The notes: a model not told the origin generated them from the sequence alone. DNA of 64,000 nt from Gracilibacillus salitolerans (GCF_009650095.1 NZ_CP045915.1:1550001-1614000), one strand, 5' to 3'; positions 24,712 to 34,312 are shown, numbered from the stretch's first letter. Translations and numbers: made by a program.

Positions 24712-25713
24712 TTATTTTTTATTGGCCTTAATCAAGCCATCAATTCCCTCCCAAATTAATCCTATAACTAGGAGGACCAGAATCCATAATGTAGATTGAT
24801 TCCAAATCATGCTTACAGTTCTATATGCATCACTGTTTTCAGTAATTAGTCCAGCTTGTGTAAGCTCATGTAGAAAATTCGGGTTCCAAAATGCATTTCC
24901 ATTTATCATTATAAATACCGCTATAATGGAAATGAAATTGATTATCGCTGTATAAGTGACTAGCTGGTAAGTCCATTTTCCATATACGAATTTTAGAGAT
25001 TCTTTTATTATTCCAAAGCCCATAATAAGGAAAATGAAAAGTAAGGACGAACTATACGTTTCTCTATTTAAAAAAGGAACTACGCCAGCGAATTCATCAT
25101 GGAAAATCCAGACGCCTAAATAATCATTAGAAAAAGCAAAGATGATTATTAATAATGTATAAAATGCAATACCGGTTATTGGTTCATAATACTTGATTTG
25201 CCTTTTTTTATCTGGAGTGGGGGCTAAATCTGATGGTTTCCATTCTATTCCTATTTCTAAATCTTTTGATTTGATTTCACCAAAATAGTCCGCAATAGCA
25301 AATCCGAATGTTGTCCAACCAAAAGCTGCAGGAAGTGCGCTAACAAGTGCAACAATAAATCCAACGAAATGATCAAGAATAGAAACTGGATTTAAAATAC
25401 TTTGAATAATGAAGCTAAGAGATATGACAGAAAAGGTTGAAATTAAAGCGATTTTTAAAACTAATAGATAGGAATCAAAAAAGTCTGGACCAATTAGATA
25501 TTTTTTAGCTCCTCTATACTTTTCTGCTAAAAGCCTTGGGTTTCCCAGTTCCATTAATACCTCTTCCACATCGGTATCTCTAATGTCCTTGCCTTGAACT
25601 CGTTCATCTAACATATCCTCAATTAAACTGTGGAGTTCCTCTGCAATATCCTCCCTCTGTGGTTGTGGTAACTTCTGTGTTACTGCATAAATATAACGGT
25701 CAATCATCTCCAT
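24712..25713 (-). CDS. HAAS-domain multi-pass membrane protein
   Basis: The 333-residue protein starts with a cytoplasmic HAAS-type domain (IDRYIYAVTQKLPQPQRED, then IAEELHSLIEDML and ELGNPRLLAEKYRG). About six or seven hydrophobic segments follow between residues 85 and 325. HAAS proteins are habitually encoded beside PadR regulators, as here. The start at 25713 has AAGGAGG upstream; a longer frame begins inside the PadR gene. It overlaps the PadR stop by 14 bases, showing translational coupling. The function is unknown; a PadR-linked envelope-stress role is suggested by analogy only. Confidence 0.78.
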   Translation of the reverse strand: MEMIDRYIYAVTQKLPQPQREDIAEELHSLIEDMLDERVQGKDIRDTDVEEVLMELGNPRLLAEKYRGAKKYLIGPDFFDSYLLVLKIALISTFSVISLSFIIQSILNPVSILDHFVGFIVALVSALPAAFGWTTFGFAIADYFGEIKSKDLEIGIEWKPSDLAPTPDKKRQIKYYEPITGIAFYTLLIIIFAFSNDYLGVWIFHDEFAGVVPFLNRETYSSSLLFIFLIMGFGIIKESLKFVYGKWTYQLVTYTAIINFISIIAVFIMINGNAFWNPNFLHELTQAGLITENSDAYRTVSMIWNQSTLWILVLLVIGLIWEGIDGLIKANKK

Positions 25714-26062
25714 CTTTTTCTCCTCCTTGAACGTCAATAACGTTACTCATGTTTTGTACAATTTGTTGCCATTCAACGATCAGCAGTTCATATACTTCTT
25801 TTCCTGTATCACTTAATAAGTAATATTTACGTGGTCTTGCTTCATTTGTGTCCCATTTACTATCAAGTAATCCTTGTTTTTCTAGTCTTCTTAATAGTGG
25901 ATACAGTGTGCCTGGTTCTACATGAATACCTTTTTCTCCCAGACTTGTAACAAGTGAATAACCATATTGAGGTTCTGATAGTTGACTTAACACCCCAATC
26001 GTAATCGTCCCACGTCGCAATTCTTGCATTAATTTATCCATATATTCTTTAGCGTCACTCAT
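25700..26062 (-). CDS. PadR-family transcriptional regulator
   Basis: The 120-residue protein is a PadR winged helix: LRRGTITIGVLSQLSEPQYG, then EPGTLYPLLRRLEKQGLLDS and the wing RKYYLLSDTGKEVY. The C-terminal helix would form the dimer. A GAGGAG site precedes the ATG. It heads a two-gene operon with the HAAS membrane protein and is probably autoregulated through the palindrome in its promoter. Confidence 0.88.
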   Translation of the reverse strand: MSDAKEYMDKLMQELRRGTITIGVLSQLSEPQYGYSLVTSLGEKGIHVEPGTLYPLLRRLEKQGLLDSKWDTNEARPRKYYLLSDTGKEVYELLIVEWQQIVQNMSNVIDVQGGEKDGDD

Positions 26063-26081
26063 GTTATCAACTCCTCAATTT

Positions 26082-26111
26082 ATTATAGTGTATGTCACAC
26101 ACTATTGTAAA
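26082..26111 (-). promoter_or_regulatory. padR promoter with overlapping palindromic operator
   Basis: On the minus strand TTTACA and TATAAT are 18 bases apart. The spacer is occupied by the palindrome TAGTGTGTGACATACACTA (26086-26104). A repressor bound there would cover the whole promoter, consistent with PadR autoregulation. The remainder of this 339-base gap contains the duplicated segment at 26199. Confidence 0.7.
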
Positions 26112-26198
26112 GTGCATATTATTATTTATCTCTAAATATTTGGATATACTTATAACATTTTAGTGTTTGACAGTATTAAGTTAACTGGGGCAAATAAT

Positions 26199-26300
26199 TA
26201 AACGAGTTGATCACCAATGGTCGTATTTTTTAGATGAAAAAATATAATATAAACTTTGGAATATTATGTTAGTATGGAAGTATCAAGATATTGGATGAAC
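26199..26300 (+). repeat. Duplicated intergenic segment, copy 2
   Basis: It aligns with 23795-23894: TTAAAC, then GATCACCAATGGTCGT against GATCATCAGTGGTCGT, then CTTTGGAATATTATGTTAGT against TTTTGGAATATTATGTTAAT. In this copy the terminator stem is decayed. It lies about 100 bases upstream of the unrecognised 317-aa gene and may carry its promoter. Confidence 0.55.
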
Positions 26301-26401
26301 GTGACAGAGGAGTTGGATCGACAACTAAATGCAATTAATGTATGTAGAAACCAGAAGGAAACTGTGAAAGGTTGGAATCTAAAAAAGAAAGGAATAAATA
26401 T

Positions 26402-27355
26402 ATGGACAAAGAGCTTTTGAAAAATGGTTTATCTATAATCGCCTTATGTAAAAGAGAAACAGGGGATATATGGCACGCCCATATTGGAGTAGCATCTATT
26501 GCAGCGTACTATTTTATTAAAGAGAATAATTTGTCTAGTGAGACTATGAAGAAGATTCATTCGGAAGCAAAAGTAATGACCGGAAAAAATAAACTACCTA
26601 GCATTTCAACTAATCAGGAGACAGTCAGTATGGATATTGCAGAACAAAAGATAATGAAGAGCCTTGATCGATCTATTGATAGTCTTCACTGGGTTGGTCA
26701 CAATGTCATTTATGCTGCCCAAAGTATACTCGCTATTCGTGAGCTTGAAGGTTGGGGGAATGCTGAAGAGATTGAAGGCATATGTGACTTAATTTTTGCC
26801 TTTGAAAAAACAATTCCAGGTAGATCTTGGCTTGGATGTTCGGCTAGAGACGTAAGAGATTTTGTAATAGTAGACAATGAGGAATTTCCATCCATTTTAA
26901 ATCCCACCCAGTTGTCTGAATTCATTTTAAATGAAGTAGCTTCATTCTCTACGATTTATAGGGCGGAAGCGCACCACGATCTAATTGGCCACTTACTTAC
27001 TTTTTCACATAGCCTTAATGTACTACATGATCTAGGTTATTCAGAATATTTCCACAGAGGACTACATGCGATATTTCAACTAGTAAAAGCGTTAAGACTT
27101 AGCCAAAACTTAACTAATGATGAACTTCCTAAGTTAAGATCGCCAGTTGACCGTTTGCCATTAGTAAAAGCAGAACGTTCCATGTGGCAGCCGATAGAAG
27201 AAGCGTATTGGAAGGCGGACTTTACTGTTGATGAATGGGATTATGGTCATGTATTTAAATTTCCTTATAGCTTTTACAATCATTATCACCGAACACCAGA
27301 GACTTCACCGAAAGCACTTGAGAATTTTCGATATATTGTCTGGGTTCCAGAGTAA
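26402..27355 (+). CDS. Unrecognised histidine-rich 317-aa protein
   Basis: I do not recognise this family. The protein is mostly helical by composition, has no signal peptide or membrane segment, and is notable for clustered histidines: DIWHAHIGVAS near the start, LHWVGHNVIYAAQ in the middle, and EAHHDLIGHLLTFSHSLNVLHD with FHRGLHAIF in the second half. The spacing suggests a metal-binding helical bundle. The C-terminus is rich in aromatic residues (WDYGHVFKFPYSFYNHYH). The ATG at 26402 fits AAAGGA at 26388-26393. It lies in a patchy accessory region, 49 bases ahead of a methyltransferase gene with which it may be cotranscribed. Confidence 0.6.
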   Translation: MDKELLKNGLSIIALCKRETGDIWHAHIGVASIAAYYFIKENNLSSETMKKIHSEAKVMTGKNKLPSISTNQETVSMDIAEQKIMKSLDRSIDSLHWVGHNVIYAAQSILAIRELEGWGNAEEIEGICDLIFAFEKTIPGRSWLGCSARDVRDFVIVDNEEFPSILNPTQLSEFILNEVASFSTIYRAEAHHDLIGHLLTFSHSLNVLHDLGYSEYFHRGLHAIFQLVKALRLSQNLTNDELPKLRSPVDRLPLVKAERSMWQPIEEAYWKADFTVDEWDYGHVFKFPYSFYNHYHRTPETSPKALENFRYIVWVPE

Positions 27356-27404
27356 TTACAAACTCGTAATATAGTAAAGCCAAAAATTGTAAGAAGGTGC
27401 GCAA

Positions 27405-28016
27405 ATGAAAAAAGAAAAACTAATTAAAAAATATGATAAACAGGTAAAAATCTATGAAAATAAGCGTACTAATCAAAAGCTTGCTGGATGGAGAAATAAA
27501 ATAATAAAAAACGCATATGGAAAAGTCTTGGAGGTCGGAGTTGGAGCGGGAGCAAACTTTCCTTACTATGATAGGGATAATGTTGAGATAACAGGAGTGG
27601 ATTTTAGTTCAGAGATGATCCAGAGCGCCAAAAGAGCAGCATCACATTTTCAAGTGAATGCAGAATTTATTCAAGAAGATATTGATGAGCTGGTTCTAGA
27701 AGACAACTCTTTTGATTGCATCGTATCAACCCTTTCACTTTGTAGTTATCCCGATCCCATTGTTACATTGAATAAATTTAATAAATGGTGCCGTAAAGAT
27801 GGGATCATATTGTTAATGGAACATGGACTGAGCTCAAATATATTTCTTTCCTTTGGCCAAAAAATGATTGATCCACTACATACCAAAATATCTGGATGTC
27901 ATTGTAACAGAAATATAAATATGTTAATCGAAAATTCTAATCTTCAAGTCGATCATATCGAGCGTTACTGGTCAGATATCATCTATTTAATATGGGCGAA
28001 ACCAATTCGATTATAA
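27405..28016 (+). CDS. Class I SAM-dependent methyltransferase
   Basis: This 203-residue enzyme has a Rossmann-type SAM site with VLEVGVGAGANFPYY (motif I), ITGVDFSSEMIQSA (motif II) and SFDCIVSTLSLCSYPDP (motif IV), as in UbiE/phospholipid methyltransferase-like proteins. The substrate cannot be named. It has a GAAGGTG ribosome site. The gene follows the unrecognised histidine-rich protein closely, which may indicate joint action. Confidence 0.8.
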   Translation: MKKEKLIKKYDKQVKIYENKRTNQKLAGWRNKIIKNAYGKVLEVGVGAGANFPYYDRDNVEITGVDFSSEMIQSAKRAASHFQVNAEFIQEDIDELVLEDNSFDCIVSTLSLCSYPDPIVTLNKFNKWCRKDGIILLMEHGLSSNIFLSFGQKMIDPLHTKISGCHCNRNINMLIENSNLQVDHIERYWSDIIYLIWAKPIRL

Positions 28017-28155
28017 TTAAACTACTTGTTCTACAGGAACAGAAAGACCTATATAAAGGTTGGATTTGGAAAAGTGAACTTTAAAAAGACTTCATTCTTT
28101 TTTTCTATTGAGAAGGTTGTTTAGGTTTATAGAAAGTCATAGGAGGGGGATTTAA

Positions 28156-28944
28156 ATGTCAAACCATAAAAATGAAGAAATACTATCAGGAGGAAACGTC
28201 TCTAACGTTTATCGTTCGGGAAATACTATACGAAGAGAATTAAAGAAAGATAGTCCAAAAATTCATAAGTTATTAAAGCATTTGGAAACTAAAGGTTTCA
28301 GTTATGCACCAAGGTTTTTAGGGATTGATGAAAAGGGGAGAGAGATATTATCATTCATTGAAGGAGAAGCCGGTAATTATCCTTTAAAAGAGTACATGTG
28401 GTCTGATGCAGTCTTGATAGAAATAGCCAAAATACTCCGTCTTTATCATGATTCTGTGAGTGATTTTTCATATGATAGCTGGCAATCAATCGATAACACT
28501 CCTCAACCATTTGAAGTACTATGTCATAATGATTTTGCAATATACAACATTATATTTAATCATAAAAGACCAATAGGTATTATTGATTTTGATGTTGCTG
28601 GACCTGGTCCAAGGCTTTGGGACATAGCTTACACTCTTTATACTTGCGTCCCGCTAAGTAGATTTTATCTTTCAGAAAAAGGCGAAAAAGTTTATTATAA
28701 TTCATTGCAGCATGCTAAGCGTATAAAAGAAAGAGTTAGAATTTTCTTTGAAGCTTATGGGGAGAGAATGGAAGAAGAGTATTTGGAAATGGTACTACTA
28801 CGTTTAGAAGGGTTATGTAAAACTATTACAAGAAAAGCCAGTGAAGGTGACACTGCGTTTCAAAATATGATAGATGAAGGACATCTTTCCCATTATCAAT
28901 ACGATATTAAATTTATTCGTGATCATGGGCAAGAATGGATGTAA
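28156..28944 (+). CDS. Aminoglycoside phosphotransferase-family kinase
   Basis: The 262-residue protein has the APH fold signatures: the catalytic loop LCHNDFAIYNIIF (HxDxxxxN) and the metal-binding IGIIDFDVAGPGPRLWDIAY (DFD). The N-terminal nucleotide loop is GGNVSNVYR. Such enzymes phosphorylate aminoglycosides, but many members of this family act on choline, homoserine or unknown metabolites, so antibiotic resistance should not be assumed. It stands alone with a GGAGGGGG site. Confidence 0.8.
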   Translation: MSNHKNEEILSGGNVSNVYRSGNTIRRELKKDSPKIHKLLKHLETKGFSYAPRFLGIDEKGREILSFIEGEAGNYPLKEYMWSDAVLIEIAKILRLYHDSVSDFSYDSWQSIDNTPQPFEVLCHNDFAIYNIIFNHKRPIGIIDFDVAGPGPRLWDIAYTLYTCVPLSRFYLSEKGEKVYYNSLQHAKRIKERVRIFFEAYGERMEEEYLEMVLLRLEGLCKTITRKASEGDTAFQNMIDEGHLSHYQYDIKFIRDHGQEWM

Positions 28945-29082
28945 GATTAGTTTTTGTGAGGTATGGGGATATTTAAAAACGAATCTTTTTCGCTCTGGTC
29001 AGAAAAGGCATAAAGAATATTCTAATTCCATATGCCTTTTGAAAGTTATAATATTTTGAATAAAAACCTTAGAGCAGCTATT

Positions 29083-29310
29083 CTATTGTTGATCTCGTGC
29101 TTCATCTTTAATTTCTGCTCTCATACCTGAAATCGCTTCTTCTCTACGACGATTTTTTTCTAAAATTTTTTCTTTTTCTTCTGATGAAGCAAACTGCATT
29201 GTCTCATGTGCTTCTTCAATATTTTCTATTGTATCTTGTACCTTGTGTTGTAATTTTTCAACATTATCTGAGCGATCATCTGGATTTGGCTGGTTCTGTT
29301 GCTTTGCCAC
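29083..29310 (-). CDS. tlp: Small acid-soluble spore protein Tlp
   Basis: Tlp is a 75-residue, very hydrophilic, helical protein stored in the forespore. The N-terminal QPNPDDRSDNVEKLQ and the following repetitive E/K helices are diagnostic. It starts with GTG behind AAGGAGG. It shows that the organism forms endospores. A CATAATA hexamer about 35 bases upstream could be part of a SigG promoter, but the -35 spacing is not convincing. Confidence 0.9.
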   Translation of the reverse strand: MAKQQNQPNPDDRSDNVEKLQHKVQDTIENIEEAHETMQFASSEEKEKILEKNRRREEAISGMRAEIKDEARDQQ

Positions 29311-29490
29311 TCTTATTCCTCCTTTTAAATATCATTAATCATATTATGAGTAAGAACGAAAATAATATGTATGCACTATGATTCGATTTTTTTGTCTCTT
29401 TTCAGAAGCAACAGAGTCTTTCTTAGTATATCAATTACTGAATAATTGACACAGCTTGGACATATCTTCTTGTATGAGGGAGGTATGTTC

Positions 29491-29967
29491 ATGAAGGTAT
29501 TAGTCCTCCATTTGAAATTAAAAAGGATGGTTATTTTTCTATTTTTAGTTTATCTTTCGGTTGTGTTATTTGGAAACTTTGTAAGTGATGGTACAACCTT
29601 TATCAGAATGAGATCTATAAGAAACGCGTTAATAGGAGTAAAGCATAATATTATCCCTTTTTCTACTATTGGAACCTATCTGTTTAATTATAATAGTTAT
29701 AATCCAAATATTTGGTTTTATAATACTTTCGGCAATATCTTATTATTTGTCCCCATGGGAATTTTACTTCCTATCTTATCGACAAAGCTAACAAGGTTAC
29801 TTTTAACAATTGGTATTACATTTCTATTAAGTTTGACTATTGAAATAATACAACTTGTTACTCAATTAGGTGTTTTTGATGTAGATGATATATTGCTAAA
29901 TACATTAGGTGGATATGTAGGTTTTTTGATTTTTGTTTTGTTTAAAAATAAGAAAAAGGATACTTAA
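29491..29967 (+). CDS. VanZ-family membrane protein
   Basis: The 158-residue protein has four hydrophobic segments and the VanZ motifs NIIPFSTI, FYNTFGNILLFVPMGILLP and the late DVDDILLNTLGGYVG with its conserved acidic pair. VanZ-like proteins lie in the membrane and some confer low teicoplanin resistance; most have no known function. The ATG at 29491 is seven bases from GAGGGAGG. It ends in a strong terminator and is not linked to a van cluster here. Confidence 0.83.
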   Translation: MKVLVLHLKLKRMVIFLFLVYLSVVLFGNFVSDGTTFIRMRSIRNALIGVKHNIIPFSTIGTYLFNYNSYNPNIWFYNTFGNILLFVPMGILLPILSTKLTRLLLTIGITFLLSLTIEIIQLVTQLGVFDVDDILLNTLGGYVGFLIFVLFKNKKKDT

Positions 29968-29970
29968 TTA

Positions 29971-30002
29971 AAAAGCTTAGAGATAATCTCTAAGCTTTTT
30001 AG
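29971..30002 (+). terminator. Rho-independent terminator after the VanZ gene
   Basis: AAAAGCTTAGAGA pairs with TCTCTAAGCTTTT around a three-base loop, followed by TT. It probably also serves the convergent GH36 gene. Confidence 0.85.
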
Positions 30003-30027
30003 TGGTGAAAATAACCGAAGTTTCTAT

Positions 30028-32256
30028 TTACGACAACGCCTTTAAATGAAACAATCTTGATTGATAATCCCCAGGATGCTCCTGTCCCCAATACTCATTA
30101 GCGCGGTTAATGTAATTACCTGCCAGGATAATCCCGATATTCATCAGCTCACTGCCATAATACGTCGTTTCGCCATTTACTTCATACAATGTATCTGGCT
30201 CTAGACCGGTTAATTTGATGCGGTTATACGCCTCATTCGGTTTTGCCAGTACTTTATAATAACCAACTAATGCTTCCGATTTTTCTTCGTTTACCACCAT
30301 CCATGTTGTTTCATTATTTTCAAACGGACTGGATAGTCGATAGAATTCCCCATCTCTTATGAAGGATCTTTTTTCTTTAAAGAAAGCAACTTGTTCTTTT
30401 ACTTTTTGTTTTTCTGCTTCTGTCAGTTTCGTAATATCCAACTCATAACCGAAAGTACCAAAATAGGCTACCGCTGCTCGAGTATCAAGCGACGCAAGAC
30501 GTCCGACTTGATGATTTGGAATGGCAGAAACGTGACTTCCGATCGCACTTAACGGATAGACCATCGATGTACCATATTGAATCTTTAAACGTTCGACTGC
30601 ATCGGTATCATCACTTGTCCAAGTTTGTGGGGCGTAATATAACATACCCGGATCAAATCTGGCACCGCCACCGGCACATGATTCAAAAAGGATTTCAGGA
30701 TATTTCTTGATCAGACGTTCATATAAGTTATACACACCTAAAATATAACGATGGTACACTTCACCTTGTTGATCTGCAGGTAGACTTTGTGAAAAGGCTT
30801 CGGTTATATGCCGGTTCATATCCCACTTAATATAGGAGATTTTTGATTTTGAAATAATTTTATCCATTAAATCAAAAATATAATCAACTACCTCACCTCG
30901 AGTGAAGTCTAGTACAAATTGGTTTCGACCGTGTGAAGCTTTGCGTTCCGGTGTAGAAAGAATCCAGTCAGGATGTTCTTCAAACAGTTTGGTATCTTTA
31001 CATACCATTTCTGGTTCAAACCAAAGACCAAATTGCATATCTAACGCTTCTACTTTTTCGCTTAAGCCATTGATACCATTTGGCAATTTTTCTTCATATT
31101 CAAACCAATCTCCAAGTGAACTTGTGTCATCATCACGTTTGCCAAACCAGCCATCATCTAGAACAAATAATTCAATTCCTAAGTTTCGGGCTGTTTTGGC
31201 AATGTCCAGTACTTTCTCTTCATTAAAATCGAAATAAGTTGCTTCCCAATTATTAATCAGGATAGGACGAACTTTATCGCGCCAAAACCCTCTGACTAAG
31301 CGTTCGCGATACAGCTTATGGAAAGTTTGGCTCATACCATTCAGTCCTTGATCAGAATAAACGAGCACACTTTCAGGTGTTTGGAAGCTTTCACCGCCTG
31401 CTAATTTCCATTTAAAACGATATGGGCTAATCCCCATGTTAACGCGGCTTACGTTATAGGTGTCTACTTCTACTTGTGCTAAAAAATTCCCACTGTATAC
31501 AAGACTGAAACCGTACACTTCTCCTTGATGTTCATCTGCGTTCGAACGTTTCAAAGCAAAAAAAGGATTAAAAACATGGCTACTTGCACCACGGTTTGAA
31601 TAAATCGATTGAATGCCTTTCGATAATCGTTTCGTTTCCACATGTCCTTCTCTTGCCCAGGCTCCTTGTAAATGAACCATATCGAATTGGTCATCAGCTA
31701 AATCCACATTCATACTCATTGCCTGATCAAGATAATAAGTTTCTTTACCTTCATTTATAAATTTCGCATTTCGCGTTATTACATTACGGTTTTGGTAAAT
31801 AGTATAAGAAAGAATTAATCGACATTGTAATACGTCATCTATTAACTCAATTTCGAGTGTATCTGCTTCCTCTTCATTTTCAACATAGGTAGCGGGTAAG
31901 TTCGTTAATGTCTTTTTTCCTTTTATTATTTGAAAGCTATCGTATGTAAAGTTAGTAATATGACTGCCATCTTCTCTTAAAATAGCATGAGCAGGATAAC
32001 GAAAGTCTGTTGATCCATAACTAGGATACTCTTGTTTAATATGCTCCATGGAAGAAGTATGGTCCCCTTCAAACATATTTGTTGATGGACGGATTTCTCG
32101 TTCGATTAAATGGGTGAATGATTCCCTGTGGTGAATTCGCTTACCATAGTATAAATGTTCAAGCTGGTGGCTTTTTTCTAAGACACGGAAAATGTAACTT
32201 ACATTATCGTTGTACAGATGAAATTCTAACTGCTCCTGGTTCACTTGAATAGGCAT
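30028..32256 (-). CDS. GH36 alpha-galactosidase
   Basis: This cytoplasmic 742-residue enzyme removes alpha-1,6-galactosyl side groups, for example from galactomanno-oligosaccharides or raffinose sugars. It has the N-terminal beta-sandwich, the TIM barrel with LFVLDDGWFGKRDDD, the nucleophile Asp479 in YIKWDMNR and the acid/base Asp549 in WTSDDTDAVERL, the same spacing as bacillar AgaA enzymes. No signal peptide is present. Its promoter and the operator at 32283 link it to the mannan regulon on the right. A convergent VanZ gene lies beyond its end. Confidence 0.95.
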   Translation of the reverse strand: MPIQVNQEQLEFHLYNDNVSYIFRVLEKSHQLEHLYYGKRIHHRESFTHLIEREIRPSTNMFEGDHTSSMEHIKQEYPSYGSTDFRYPAHAILREDGSHITNFTYDSFQIIKGKKTLTNLPATYVENEEEADTLEIELIDDVLQCRLILSYTIYQNRNVITRNAKFINEGKETYYLDQAMSMNVDLADDQFDMVHLQGAWAREGHVETKRLSKGIQSIYSNRGASSHVFNPFFALKRSNADEHQGEVYGFSLVYSGNFLAQVEVDTYNVSRVNMGISPYRFKWKLAGGESFQTPESVLVYSDQGLNGMSQTFHKLYRERLVRGFWRDKVRPILINNWEATYFDFNEEKVLDIAKTARNLGIELFVLDDGWFGKRDDDTSSLGDWFEYEEKLPNGINGLSEKVEALDMQFGLWFEPEMVCKDTKLFEEHPDWILSTPERKASHGRNQFVLDFTRGEVVDYIFDLMDKIISKSKISYIKWDMNRHITEAFSQSLPADQQGEVYHRYILGVYNLYERLIKKYPEILFESCAGGGARFDPGMLYYAPQTWTSDDTDAVERLKIQYGTSMVYPLSAIGSHVSAIPNHQVGRLASLDTRAAVAYFGTFGYELDITKLTEAEKQKVKEQVAFFKEKRSFIRDGEFYRLSSPFENNETTWMVVNEEKSEALVGYYKVLAKPNEAYNRIKLTGLEPDTLYEVNGETTYYGSELMNIGIILAGNYINRANEYWGQEHPGDYQSRLFHLKALS

Positions 32257-32282
32257 GATTATTCCTCCTTTTTGTTAAGTAA

Positions 32283-32332
32283 AAGTTAACGTTTACTTGC
32301 TTAAATATATTAAAAATATAGGGTGTTGTCAA
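32283..32332 (-). promoter_or_regulatory. GH36 promoter with LacI-type operator
   Basis: On the minus strand TTGACA (32327-32332) and TATATT (32304-32309) are 17 bases apart. Just downstream lies AAGTAAACGTTAACTT (32283-32298), a copy of the 16-bp palindrome also seen at 43584, 48215/48226 and 58562. The position right after the -10 box suits a roadblock or repressor site. Confidence 0.75.
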
Positions 32333-32442
32333 AGTATATAAGTAGATTAAGATAAATACCTAGACAATCAGAAGAAAAAAGATTTAATATATTACTTAAT
32401 GGATTAAGTTATGATCCGATATAAATATACAGGAGGGATTAT

Positions 32443-34245
32443 GTGTCAAATCTAAATGGTATTTCCTTAGACTTCGAGAAACGATTTGAAGAGCAACAAG
32501 ATATAAAAGGTAGACTGTTTCGAACGTTACATGTCATGTATCGAGGTCATTATTTGAAATTATTTGTCTCGTTTATCTTCTTTTTACTAAAGCATTCACC
32601 TGTTTGGATTCTACCTATTGTAACGGCGAATCTAATCAATTTCGCATCTGACCCAAGTACATATGACGTGCGTTATTTATGGATGAACATCATAGTATTA
32701 ACAATTGTCATCATTCAAAATTTGCCGAGTCAAATATTGCATATTAGTTTTATGAGTAAGGCGATTCGACATGTAGAGGCAGGTTTGAGAAGTACGTTAA
32801 TCCGAAAATTACAACATCTCTCCATTTCATTCCATAGTGAACTAAGGTCAGGGAAGTTACAGGCGAAAGTGTTGCGAGACGTTGAGATGATCGAGATCAT
32901 GTCCAAGCAGACAATGATGGGCGTCTTGCCAGCATTTATGAATGTTATTGTGGCGATAGCTGTAACGGCAAATAGAAGTTGGACAGTAACATCCTTCTTT
33001 TTGGTTGCGATTCCGATTTCAATTTTGATAGTTTATTTTTTCCGTGGGAAGTTAACGAAACGAAATCGAGAATTTCGGGAGCAAGTAGAAGAAATGTCTG
33101 GTCAAGTCGCAGAAACAGTAGAGATGATCCCGGTAACAAGAGCACATGGATTAGAAAAAGTAGAGATTAATAAAGTAGATTCCTTATTACATCATGTCCG
33201 TGGGAAAGGTTACCGCTTAGATATTACCGAGGCATTTTTTGGAGCAAGTAACTGGGTAGCATTTCAACTGTTTCAAGTCTTATGTTTACTTTTTACCGTG
33301 TATCTTGCTTATCAAGGTCAAATACCGATCGGGGATGTGGTGTTATATCAGACCTATTTTACGCAAATTTTAATGTCTATTTCTGGTGTGATTAACATTT
33401 ATCCTCAGTTAGCAAAAGGCTTTGAGTCGGTTCATTCGATCTCAGAAATCCTTTTCGCGAAGGAAACACAAGAATACCAGGGGAGAACGAACCTGAAAAA
33501 ATTAGACGGTAAGGTAGATTTTGATCATGTTTATTTTAAGTATCGTGATTCAGATAAACATGTATTAACAGACTTTCAGCTAGATGTGCAACCTGGTGAA
33601 ACCATTGCTTTTGTTGGTGAATCTGGAGCGGGAAAATCTACTATTTTGAATCTAGTAACTGGGTTTTACCGGCCTAGTAATGGAAGAATTTTGATAGATG
33701 AAGTAGAGATGGATGATTGGAGTATGAGAAGTTTCCGTAAGAAGATAGCGGTAGTGCCGCAGAATACGATTCTCTTCTCGGGATCGATTCGTGATAATAT
33801 CACGTATGGCTTAGCTGAGGTTACCGAAGAAGAGGTGCAGCAAGCGGTTCAAATGGCTAATTTACAAGATATCATCGATGAATTACCAGATGGTCTGGAA
33901 ACAAAAATCGGGGAGCATGGGGATCGTATGTCGGGTGGTCAAAGACAACGGATTGCCATTGCAAGAGCATTCATTCGAAAACCGCAAATGGTTATATTGG
34001 ATGAAGCTACTTCAGCGTTAGATAATGTCTCAGAAAAATTGATTCAAGATGCCATGCAAGAATTAATTAAAGGAAAAACAACCTTTATCGTGGCACATCG
34101 CTTATCGACAATACGAGATGCAGACCGTATAGTCGTGATGAAAAATGGTCAATGCGTAGAAATGGGAACGTATGACGAGTTAGTAGAGAAAAAAGGGGAG
34201 TTTTATCAAATCAAAATGGCATCAGAAGCAGTGCAGATCTCCTAA
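32443..34245 (+). CDS. ABC exporter, fused permease and ATPase
   Basis: The 600-residue half-transporter has an N-terminal six-helix membrane domain (about residues 40-310) and a C-terminal ATPase with Walker A GESGAGKST, the signature MSGGQRQR and Walker B MVILDEATSALD. It is of the exporter type and would work as a homodimer, since no partner gene adjoins. It starts with GTG behind GGAGGG. It is divergent from the alpha-galactosidase gene and precedes an MCP gene. A link to sugar use is possible, but no importer features are present. Confidence 0.88.
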   Translation: MSNLNGISLDFEKRFEEQQDIKGRLFRTLHVMYRGHYLKLFVSFIFFLLKHSPVWILPIVTANLINFASDPSTYDVRYLWMNIIVLTIVIIQNLPSQILHISFMSKAIRHVEAGLRSTLIRKLQHLSISFHSELRSGKLQAKVLRDVEMIEIMSKQTMMGVLPAFMNVIVAIAVTANRSWTVTSFFLVAIPISILIVYFFRGKLTKRNREFREQVEEMSGQVAETVEMIPVTRAHGLEKVEINKVDSLLHHVRGKGYRLDITEAFFGASNWVAFQLFQVLCLLFTVYLAYQGQIPIGDVVLYQTYFTQILMSISGVINIYPQLAKGFESVHSISEILFAKETQEYQGRTNLKKLDGKVDFDHVYFKYRDSDKHVLTDFQLDVQPGETIAFVGESGAGKSTILNLVTGFYRPSNGRILIDEVEMDDWSMRSFRKKIAVVPQNTILFSGSIRDNITYGLAEVTEEEVQQAVQMANLQDIIDELPDGLETKIGEHGDRMSGGQRQRIAIARAFIRKPQMVILDEATSALDNVSEKLIQDAMQELIKGKTTFIVAHRLSTIRDADRIVVMKNGQCVEMGTYDELVEKKGEFYQIKMASEAVQIS

Positions 34246-34312
34246 AAATGAAGCAGCAACACCTTCTATATAGGTGTCGCATCTGTTGCCTGGTAAGAGG
34301 AAGGGAATTCAT

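Noticed and set aside
28156..28944. Antibiotic resistance call for the APH-family kinase
   Set aside because: The fold is clear, but the family includes many metabolite kinases and nothing in the sequence or context shows an aminoglycoside substrate.
29311..29390. SigG promoter for tlp
   Set aside because: CATAATA could be the -10, but the only GCATA candidate is about 21 bases away, too far for a confident call.
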